Source: BD1-7 clade bacterium
Lineage (GTDB): Bacteria; Pseudomonadota; Gammaproteobacteria; Pseudomonadales; DT-91
Direction of reading: 5' to 3'
Assembly: GCA_902705835.1 (NCBI GenBank)
Contig: CACSIN010000012.1
Coordinates: 1-64,000, forward strand
Length of the DNA stretch: 64,000 bases
A program made the translations under genes and the position numbers. Positions 44,142 to 56,100 of the stretch are shown one piece after another. Numbering within the stretch: the first letter of the stretch is position 1; every line of letters begins with the position of its first letter. The notes under the pieces are model-generated. The model worked only from the letters and a program-made list of their open reading frames with translations. It had not been told where the DNA came from and ran no database searches.

Positions 44142-47100
44142 CTAACCATGCTGGTTAGGATCTCCGATGATTTTTCCGAGATTATTATCATCCTGCAAGC
44201 GGTCTTGATCATCAATCTTCACATCGCCCCTTGATGACATACTGGCCATCGCCTGAACCAGATGATCGACATTCAAGCTAACCCCTGCCTCATCACCATC
44301 TCGAACAGTTTTTTGGCTCGATGGGCTTGAGTCGTGGTTAGGCGCCTGAATGTTTTTCAGATACACATTTCGAAGCGAAAGCTGCGGGTGCCCGGCTGAA
44401 TCCGTTCCCTTGCTGGATTGAAGTTGTTTCACCAAGGTATCAACATTGAGATCCGGCAGCCCCAACGAATGCAAAACTAAATGACTTGCAGCAGATTTAC
44501 CGTCGTCACCCAGCGCATGATCAACCTCAATGGTATGCCCGCTGGCCTTGTCGATCAGTACCAATTTGTCGCTATCCAATGTTGCGACCATATTGTTAGC
44601 ATTGAGGATACCCTGAAAATTGATAGTATCTGGCGTTGAATCGGCGTTCGCTCCACTATCAAAAATGATATGTGAGTAACTTGAGAGCGCATCGTTATTG
44701 ATATTGAACGTTTCGCTACCGGCCTCCGTTGCCAATACTAAATTATTCACGCCATCAATGGCCGGCACTTGCAGTGATTCAGCACTTTCAGCAGTGCTTA
44801 GAAGCAGGGTTTTATCATTCCCTTCACCCACGATTTTCGCCATGCTGTAGCTGTCGAACTTGTCGGCATCGCCTTTTTGATCCAACCGATAAACGTCTTG
44901 GGTAAAGTCTTTATTATTAAAGGATGTTACATAAACTTCGTTGTAGTTGCTGCTGTAACCCAAAACGCTGAGATGTGTTTGAGTGGGCAACGCGTTGGTT
45001 TTAAAAAGCGTTTGCTGGCTACCGGGCAATATCCAACCCGCAATAGCACGCGCGCTTTCTGATTGATGCAAGGTCGCCTTCAATCCGTCTACTTCTGTGT
45101 TATACACAGCAACCAACGCATTGGTGGGGTAATTGTCATTCAACTGGTTGTTATTGTTCTTAAGCCAAGTATCCGTTACACCAACCAACTCTGGGCCAGT
45201 TTTGAGCAAACGAAAATCTCGGCCATCGCCGGTGGTAATCTGGTAGGCGTGATCGACATAATGAAGAAGCTGCACGGAATGGCCTTCAAACAACGCTTTA
45301 CCGTGCTGAATGAAATTTGTTTGATCTTCTCTCTTACCATTGGTCACCAACGACACCCCCTTGAACGATGCTTCAATCTGATCGGCAGTCGGAATTGCCT
45401 GGCTAATCAGTTGTTTCGTTTGCTCATCGTAGAGCAGTGCTTGACCGGGCAAGCTACTGCTATCGATCAAAGTAAGATGATCTGAGCGGCCAGGGGCGTT
45501 GCCGAATACCAACGTTTTACTGTTCGGGTCATAAAACGCCTTTAACGATTTCAAAAAGTACTTCGGATCTTCCGATGCGTAATGTCCATAGTCGAACGAG
45601 CCTCGAATAATACTCGGATCAACACCCAGTGCTTGAAACCTTTTCTTCGTTCTATCCCACTTAATAATGCGTTGCGTTTCTGTCGGGTTGGTATCGACGT
45701 TTAACCCATGAACTTCAATCGTGTGAAACTTATTCAAACCGCCAAGCGGTTTTGCCGCTTGCTCTTGATGCAACAATGCGATCAAGCGTTGCTGCCAATC
45801 CGTGCTATGCGCATCGATCCACTTTTTACCCACATCAACCAAATTACCTTGGCCGCCCTGATTAACCAACCAGGTAAGACCATCGTCGGTGGTTACCCGA
45901 TATCCGTTTGACGTTTCATGGGTTTCAACGACTTTTTGAGATAGGGCAATATCACCCTTTTTGCCTAACAAGACCGTAGTTACCTTACCGGATTTATCAG
46001 TCGTGGCTAGCGTTTGGGTGGTGTGATTTAGGGCTAACAGATGTGCAGGAGCATCGGTATCGGCATCTTTATTCTCCGCTGGGCCATCAATCATGGCCTT
46101 ACTCAGATCCTTGCCATCAACTTTAAGGTCAAGAATGGCACCGCCGTGTTTTTCGTAATAGAGAATATTGAGTTTGTAATAGCCATCTTTAGCCGCGTGA
46201 AACGTCAGGTCTTGTGGATACTTCCAGTTATCCCAATTGTTATTCTGATACAAATCCTGGCCGCCTAAGCGCAGCCGTATACCCTGATCGTGCCAAAGCT
46301 TCAGTGCATGGTCGCCTTTCTTCAGATAGATATTGCCATCCAACTGGTGAATAACATCATCATGCCAGTGATTAGCATCACCATGATTGAGCTTCGCATT
46401 TTTGCCCAGAAAATCACCGAGTGTACCTTTGGCTTTATTGCCCCATTCTTCGAATCGCAAAGTATCAACATCGTAATCAGCGGAAGCCTTCTGTGTTGAA
46501 ATCAATTGCTCTGCCTGAGCAATCGTTGTGACGTCGTGGTTTTCAAAATAGGCGACCCCATGCAATCCACGCGCAACTGGATCTAATGAATGTGTCTGTT
46601 CCGTATTGTGCGCAACCAGCGCACTCAGAGACGCGCCATTTTGCTCGGGGTCAAAAAGAAACCCATCACGACTTCGTATCGAAATCGTTTGATCCTTGCC
46701 ATTCGCAACGGTCAACCACCCAGCGACTTGAACCGGTGCTGCAAATGCATCTCGGATAATCGACAACGCATTATCGCCGGCCTTTTCTAAATCGGTGAGT
46801 AGCGCCTTATCCCCATCAATACGCTGCAATACAAAACCGTTTTTGCCTTCGGTGAATACGAAGTGTGCTTTATGCCCACCGGGTAAAGTGTGCGTCATCT
46901 GCAATACCAACAACTTATCACCACCAATGCCGTCTAAGTGGCTGTCGCCATTAAACCTCGGTAAGCCATAAGTTTCGGGCGTTGATGTGAGTTCTGCATT
47001 CAAACGGATAACGTTTTGTTCCTGATTATCTAGAAATAGCAGATCCTTACCAATCGCCCCAACCGGTGCCAGAATATGAGCGTTAGTGCGATTGTAAATC

Positions 47101-50100
47101 GCCAGATCGAGGATTTTACCGTCACTGTTGTGATAGTGGGTAATTCTGGTGTAAGCATGCAGTTGATGTTTGGCGTCTAAGTTTTTGAGATGCTGGATCA
47201 AGCCCTGCCGAGCCTTACCCGTTGGCTTGTGATTTTTAGTATCAAAGTCTTCACCATTTACATAAAAGGCGATGGTGTGTTTGCTATCAAAATCCACCTT
47301 GAAAACATCACCATCATACTGAGACGGTATCAATACGGTTTGCTGCCTCGGGTTCTGAAAACCGACGTAACTACTACCAATATGAATACCATGATCGGTC
47401 ACGCTAACATTTTGATTATGCAGGTTTTGCTCAGATAACACCCACGTTGCGGGTTTATCACCTTTTTGATAGGCGTTAATGCCTGCGTTATCTGCCAGCA
47501 CCAGCGTATAGTTGCCACCTCTACCGTAGAGGTTGTAATACACCTTGTTCACAAATTCAGCCGGTATGGTTGGCACAACTAACGTGCGGTCGTTAGCACC
47601 GAGCGTTACGTTGACCGCGTGGGAGGCTTTGTACTTAACATCGATATGCTGAATGGCCCACTCTGAGCCGTTGTAAATATCGAAGTGAAATGGCTGCCCG
47701 CCCTTACCGATTTCCCGTGCTACTTCAAACCCCAACTGCGCCTGATCACTCGGATTCGTGTGATCGTCAAAAAAGTCTTTTCGTGTAGGGCCCGTCACCG
47801 TTATACCGTAATCAAAACCGCCGTGAATAACGCCGGTTTTCACATGCTTGTAGTAGTTGGTCGTAATCCCCGGGTCGATGTTGTAGCCGTAGCTGATGCG
47901 ATCTGCAGGCACCCCAACCGGCAAAATTACGGTTTTGGAGAAGATCAAATCGTAGTCCGTTCCGGTTTTTCCTAGGCCTAACGCCTTCGGAATATTAATC
48001 GGGGCGGCTTTGTAGTCATCTTCCGGGTAAAACGTATTCGGGCCACTGGCGTCAATCAATTGGTCCGCATAGGTTATATCGCCGGTGTCGAGATTGATCG
48101 AATCGATAGCGCCTGTACCCACAGCACGTGCGACGCGTGTATTGTTGTCGTAGACAAACCCACCGGTTTTATAAGTGCGGCCAATGCTATAAAAATAACG
48201 CCCAACATTGTCGACATCGCTGGCGATTTTCGTAAAAGTATCAACCAGCCCGACGATGCCAATACCCAACCCAGCAAACAGAGAACCGCCGATGCTGAAG
48301 GCTGTTCCTAACGCTGCCGCCGCCGAGCCAACCGCTACAGCAGTTGCAGCCGTCGCTGCGGCTTCAGCCGCCTCTACCCCTGTCGCGGCAGCAACGGCAG
48401 CCGTTGCGGATGCCTCAACCGAGTTGGCAACAGCGCCGGTTATGCCAGTGGCGATCGCCCCCGCACCAATCAACGATGAGCCGGCATCAAACCCCAATTG
48501 GGTACCGATAATGGCCTTTTCACGGGCTGTTTGCGCCTGCGTTAATTCGTAAATGTCCAAGCCTGCACTTAATGCGCCAAACACAGCATCGGCACCACCG
48601 GCCAATGTTTCACCAATAGCTTCAGTTAAACTCTTGCCGGCTTCGACTGTGTCGGAGGCCACGCCAGAGGTTTGATACAGTTGCTTCAACAGCTTGATGC
48701 CATGCGCCGTATCCAATGTTACGCCATAGCCCACGCGCGCGAGGTTAACAAATTGATGCACTTTCAGTACCGTCGCCAACGCACTGCTGCTGGTATCGCC
48801 AGACAACGCACCACGCTCGAAAAAATTGAACAATGCCTGAAACGCAAACGCCGTATTCAGTGAGCTGAGGCTCTCTGCATCGGGCAGTTCAATACCCCCC
48901 GATTCTGAGACGCCACCGGCTCGATTTGGAAATAATCGGTTGCCCGGCGACGCACTGGATTCGCCTGCCGTAACGGCTTCATCAACGCCTTGGCCGATAA
49001 GGTCACTGACTTCTTTAAATACGGTATCTTCGGTATGAACAGACTTTACCTCGCCGTCTTCGCTAACGAAGTCGATATCAAAGCCGCCGCTAGGCGACTC
49101 CTGTAATGTCTGCAACAAAGGTACTGCCCCATCAAACTGTGCCGATGTTGTACCACTAACGTCACCTCCCGATTCGCTCGCTGAGGGCTCTGAACCTAGG
49201 CCATATTGTTTTTGCAGATCACCGACAGTTTCTCTAAACCGATCAGCCAGAGCATTACCTCGAGCAATCTCCAACGCTTGCGATACACCATCGCTCTGCC
49301 GCGCGGTACGGGTTTGGTCCAATATGGCGTCTAAACGATCGGGGGTTAGCGCTGATGGCGCAGGCACGCTCACTGATGTATCCGTACCCGACAGAATCTC
49401 GGCATTCACAGAGGTGTTTAGAACACTGCCAAAGTCAGCCCGTTGGCCGTCGCTTAGATGCTGCGTTTGATTCAATACTGCACCAAGTGCCTTGGCATCA
49501 AAATCCGCTAACTGATGACGCTTACTAACAATACTCTTGCCTATACTACGGGCAGTTTCTTCATCGATAGCTTCAAAATCCAGGTGCCCATCAGTTTCTG
49601 TTCTCTTCTGCAAATCCCGCGAGTCACTCGACGCAGGTTGTTTGTAGCCAAAACCGTTTAGGTCTTGCTCCCACCCCTGAGCCTGTAGCGTTTCATCTTC
49701 CTGTAAAGCTGATAACGACTTCAATAATTGCAGGTGCGCACTGAGTTGCTGCTCGCTTTCAGCGGTTAAACTACCCGATGCTTTCAGGCTGTCGATACGG
49801 CTTTGATCACTGAAGTAATCAAGCACCGTGCTCGTCCCTTTGGGGAGATCTGCATCACCGGCAATCAGGGCGATATTATCCACGGCTTTTTCCTGCAATG
49901 CCGTCAAACGTTGCAGCTGGCCATTGATTTCAACATTGACGTCGTGCACCAGCTGATTGCCATAGTGCTGGATAAATTCGGTGGCATTATCGTGACTCGC
50001 ATAAACACGCTCAAGCCGCGAAATTAACTGGGTTGCCTGGATTGCTTCATGGGCCGAAGGTGCCGACAAATACACTTCTGTCTTCTGCACGAATGATTGA

Positions 50101-53100
50101 TACGCCGTGGTGTCGCCGGCAGACAGCAGATAATCCGTTTGGCGGGCAACAAAATCAACAAACGCCTGTGGTGCAAGATTACCGCTACCGTTTGCAGACA
50201 AACTACCGTAGTAGTCAAAGGCTGCCGAACGCAACTCCGGAGTTAAGCTCGATGCGGGTTTATTGATGGCTTCAATCACTGGCAAGGTATCAGCAGAAAA
50301 CTGATAACTGGCAGACTGCCCATCTTGCGGTTGCAATACCAGCGAGCCGTCTCTCAGCTGCAGGCGACGGTATCCCGGCGGTGCAGATTCACCCACCGGC
50401 GCCGGTGCGCCAACATCCGCTATTTGAGTCAGATCGCTAACAACTTTGAGAGTGTTAGCCTGTGTATTCGGGTCAGAAATTGCCGACAATGCTGTCAACA
50501 AACTCGGATCGGCGACCTGCAATGGCTTGCCTTCAATCGCCGTCGTTTGACCCAGTAGCGCAGTCGTTTCAAGAATTGCCGCAGTCGGATGATTACTAGC
50601 GAGTGTATCCAGCGCCTTCAAAGGCGCACTGGCATCAACCCCCGCAGCAGTGAGATCACTCACGGCATTGACCAACGCCGTCGCTGTGGCGTTGGCAGCC
50701 TCATCCGTAACACCAGTTAACAGGCTGGTGGTAACGTCTTGATAACGGGCTGCGGTTACCGGAGAGCTCGCATCAACCGTTGCGATGCCCACCTCTTTCG
50801 CAAACTGATTGAATGCTTGGCGTTTATCGCCTTGGGTAGGGTCAAGTACCGGCAACACATCTTGCAGGTGTGCGAGTTGCTGTGGTGCTAATGCTTGTGT
50901 GCGTTGCGACAAACCTTCGGGTGAATACTGTGAGGCTATGGCCTGATCAAACGCAGACTGTGCCTCGGTATGCGTATCAAGATACTGCAGCGTTTTTCCC
51001 AGCAGTGCATTAAATTTTTCGGCCTGTGGATTAGCAAGAGAACCGAGTTCGGATAGCCGATCCGCCACGACATCCGCAAACCCTGCGGCATCGATACCTG
51101 CGCCCGCCGCGACTTGACCCGCATAATAATCAAAGCCCTCAGACAACGCCTGTGCAGAAACACTCTTGCCGTCTGAGGTAAATGCACCAATCGCCTGTGC
51201 TGCTGCATCAGTATATCGATAGCCGACGGTAGCGGCGTTTTTCGGCTGCAGCACCAAGCTACCCTCGGTGGTAATAATTCGCTGAAAACCGTCGGGAGTT
51301 TGCGAGCCTATGAGCTTCGGAACAGTGTTAGTGGCGTCATTCAATGCTGGCAGATCCACTTCGACGGTTTGATCATTCACACTAGACAAATGTTGCTTCA
51401 GTGATTGGCGTGCATCGTCTGCGATCGACAGCGACTTACCATCAACCGACCTTGCATCCGCAATCACGGCCAGCCAACTGGCGTCCGCCTGCGGAATATC
51501 AGTGCGTGTGCTGACAAATTCGGCAACCCCCCTTACCAGTACGGATACATCTGTGCCTGTATCGGCATGATCGAGAATGAAGCGCCCTGCTGTATCCAGC
51601 GCAGCGCGCGGTGAATCCTGCGCCGTACTGGCCTGCGTTAACAACGACGAAAAGCTGCTATCAACAACACCTTGATCGACTGAAAGTTGATTTTCATGCA
51701 GCGAATCGGCAAGTTCATTGTATTGTGCACGCAGTGCCGGGCCATTAGCATCAAGTGCAGGTAACGCCAGATGATAATCATCACTGAGCTGCGGTGCAAA
51801 ACGATCAACTGCCGGCTGTAGGGCGTCATCACCAAGCGTCGCTGTTAACGCCTGAGAAAATGCTGTCGCCACATCGCTTGCGTGTGTGGTTTCACGCAAA
51901 TAACCGAAGGTTTTTTCAGCCAGCGCTGTAAATTCTGTCTTGCTGGGCTCCCCCCTCTCCTGAAGTTCAGCCAACGCCCCTGCGACCTTCGATGCAAAAT
52001 CGGCTGCGCTGATTTGTCCGTTATCGGCCAAGGCACTGACATAATCAAACGACTGTTGAATTGTTTCAGGCGTTGCCAGCCCTTGAGGTTGATTCAGCCA
52101 GTTTATGCTGGCGATCGCATCAGCTGTCACCGAAATCGGCGCGGTTTTTCCATCATTACTAACGAGTAGCGTTTGACCGGAGGCAAATGTCAGTGCATGA
52201 CGACCAGCAGCAGGTTGCGCTGGATCAAACGGCTGTATATCCAGCGTATCGCCAGCCGCGTTTTTGTAGCGGATTTGACGATGCCCCGCACCGTCTTTCG
52301 TTGTAGTAATACTCTCGACACTATCGATAGTTACCTGTTCTGATGACTGCCCGGCAGCGCCATTAGCGGCAGGTTCCGATGGCACCAACCCAGCCCATAG
52401 CTGACGCAGCTGAGGGTCGATGTTCAGTGGTTTTCCATCAACCTTGGTGATGCCCGCTAACTCCCGGCTCAGCACATTATGGAACGTGTTGTGGTTGTCA
52501 CTAGTGTCACCAACCAACGCATCAACAAATTGCTCTCGTGTCAGTACTCGAGGCTCCGACGTTTTCGTGCCTGCATTGGTTGGCTGCCCTGCGGGAATGG
52601 TATCCAGATACGTATACAACGCAGATAAAAATGGCGATGCATCTTCGCCGGTTGCGGCAAAGCTCACCAAGGCATTGTTGACGGCCTTTGCAAACGCATC
52701 GGGATAGGCATCTGCGGATACGTTAACTGCAATCGATCGAGCATCTGAGCGTCCGCGCGAAACACTCGCAGGGACGTCGGCAGCAATTGGGCCAAATTGA
52801 TCACGGTTTACTCCCCCGGCTAACTCACTAAAAACACGTTCGTATTCCGTTGCTGAACCCGGCACTCCGCGATTATCGACATGCGATAACGCCTCTTTCA
52901 AAATACCGCCCGTGAGACGTTTGATGGTTTTCGGATCATCAATCAGCGTTGATAAAAACGCCTTGTATGGCGTTGTCGCATCCGGGCCGATACGTTGATC
53001 GAACAATGCGCTATCGAGCTGTGCCGCTCGTCCGATGTCATCCGGTTGCTCGGCAATCACCTTCAATTCGTTGATCGCAGCATCTGCTAGATGAGTCGTG

Positions 53101-56100
53101 ACGTCCTGAAGTGATTGACGAAGCTCATTAACTTTAACATCGTCACGCTTGAGCGAAGCGGCACGATTTTGAACCACCTCAGCGACAGCTAAACGCTGAG
53201 ATAACTGCCCGCCGCCCCTAGACGTTGGTGTTTCCAACACATCGACGAGCACATCAACAAACTGTTGTCGAGCCGCTTCAACAGCGGCTTTTTGATCCAC
53301 ATTGGCGCTATCAGCCTGTGCACCATTTGATGTTAAGTTGCGGTCAATCCGATGCAGTTCTGAATCATAACGCGACAGTTTTCGACTCACATCTCCTGCT
53401 AACTCGCGGACATCGTCCGGGCTTCTAGACGCTCGCTGAATCGGCAAATCCAGTTGTTCAAAACGATCCTGCAGGGACGTACGTATCGTTTGATCGTCAG
53501 TAAATAGTTCCTTTGACGACAGCCAATTATCGACTTTGGCAACCTTCGTTCGATTGCTACGCAGATCAACCGTATTCTCAAGAAGGTCACTAAAAATCCG
53601 TTTTTCATAGTTACTACCGGAGGCATCGACGGCTTTCTGTAACTCACTAAGTTTGCTGTTTACCTGCGCCTGTTGGGCCAGCAGGCTCGCATTATCAGGG
53701 TTTGTTTCTAACGCAGTAGCCAATGATCGGCGACGATCTGCCAGATACCCCCCTAGCTGCGCAGGGCCAGCGTCCGCAAATGCGACCTGTTGATACTGAA
53801 TCGAGTACGCTAATTGTTCAGGCGTCACTTCTGTTGGATCACGGAATACAGCATTGATGTTATCAGCCAGGTCCTTCTTCACGATAAAACGCTGACGACT
53901 GCTATCAACCGGCTCATAGACAACATCGCCGCTACCTCTGAGGGTATAACGGTTATAGCCATCTGGAATCGATGCTTCGTCAAAGAAAGGAATCTTCGGG
54001 GTTTTCGGGTCAACCGGATTGCCAGCCGCGGCCGCCTTTCGCGCTTCTGTACTAAAGTCGGCAAAACTATCGCCATTACTATCGACATATCGAATGGCGG
54101 TGCCAGCATCATCATCAGCTGCCGCTGGTATTTGGGCACTAGTAATCGTTACCGCCTGCTGCACGAAGTCACGGCCTGCAGATTCACTCGCGGCGGCGTC
54201 GAGCCCCGCCGGAATGTCATACGATACCCCATTCAGCGAATCTGACTGTAAAACAACATCCAGATGTTGCTCAGCCTGCTCAAAAAACTGCCCGTTGTTC
54301 CCTTGCAGCAAACTCGGGTGAGCCGCTTTAAACGCGCGTACGCCATCAACAAAACTCGCTAGATCGCCATTCCCCTGAACTAGAGTCTCAACCGTATCTT
54401 CGACCAATTTAGGTAAGCCTCGCGGAGCGAGATTGACCCCGCGCGGAGCATCTGCACGGGGTTCTGATAGGTTTTCAAAGTAAGCCGTAAGGATATTTTC
54501 ATACGTCTTAGCAGTCGGTTGCTGTGATGCAATACCACGATTTTCGTCACCCAAAATCTCAGCAAATGTATGTAATGCATAGATACTCGCATCATTGGCG
54601 ACCAAGTCACTATGAATCCCGCTAACGTTAGCGTCACTGTTGCCTGATCGACCTATTCGTTGGCTAAGCTGCTGTGCCAGTCGCGTTTCTACATCCCCAG
54701 CCAGTTTTGCGGTGTCAAAACTCTCGATCAACGCCTGCCGTTTAGATGATTTCACGCCGCGCTTTTCAAGCAATTGATTCAACTGCAGCTCAACATGATC
54801 AGCCAATACTTGGCTGAAGCGCACGTTCGCACCACTTTCACCGGGCCTCACCGACAAGTGACGGCTGTTTTGCGGATCGCCTCGTACGGCCGCTTCAACC
54901 AAAACAGGCTCAGCGACCTTTCGAACATTGTCTGTCAGTGCATTCAACGCTGCCTGACCTTTGAGCCCTTCACGCGCGGTTTCATAGTCAGCAATGGCTA
55001 TCAGCGCTGATGACAGTGTCTTCAAATTGGTGTTGTCAGTCAGATCAACACCAGCTTGCGTTACAGCGCGTTTAAATGCAGGTTTTTCACCAAATAACGC
55101 TTCAGGGTGTGCCAGCCCCCCACGATAACCTGCCACTGAATCACTAAGATTAAGATATTGATTGATCACATCCAGCGCCGAACCCAAGCTTGAAAAGCCA
55201 GCGTCTCCCTTGAGCTTAATAGCATTCGCTGTACTAATCGCTTCAGGGGTAATTCGCAGCTGCGCAAGCGCACCCGATTCGCCACCATCAGCGAAATCGG
55301 TGCTCACCACTTGTGGTTTGTTGCCTGCTAAAAGGCGGCTTTCATTAGCGCTACCAAAACCAAATGCCGGCGCAACATTGTCGGTTGCTGTTGGCGCAAA
55401 CAGACCCACTCCTTCCGCCAAGTTGCGCTGCACGCTACCGTCAAATACCAGCGTATTGCCGTCTGACAACGTAACGCGATAAGCATTTTCAACTCCAGGT
55501 TCTCGATAGGCAACCTCCGCGTTGACCCGCTGTAGGTCACCGTGCAAACGGGCTTCTGTTTCTGCCGGTTTTGCACTCAATAGCACATTAATTTGAGCAA
55601 CACTACGATCAGCATTGGCTCCGTTCAATGAAGCAAATTCAACATCAGATGAAGTATCTCTTCCCTTAATAACAAACCCTTTCTCCGCACGGTTTTCGCC
55701 CCGTCCAAAAATTTGGGTATCATCTGCCGCATGTTGGCGAACCAGCTGCGCTGTCGTAAAGACATCATCGGCAAAATATCCAGCGCGCGCACGATTCGTT
55801 TGTCGGTAGTTTCCATTCAGCGCCTCTACTGTTGATTGTGCACGGCCATTATCGGCAATTAACACGCCACTCACATTAGTCTCTAGCACACCGCTCAGCC
55901 CCGATGATGCAGTGCTCACGGCGTCTTTCTCAGTCCCTAAGGTGACTAACCGGAAGTCTGACTGTTTGGTTTTTTCCAACTGTTGAGCACCGGTCAGCGA
56001 ATCAGCCCAACCATTTACCAACGCTTTAGGAGACGCTGGGCGCAATGCGGTGTTATCAGCGCTATCTAACAGAGCAACCGCTAAGTCAGCCTTGTTAAGA

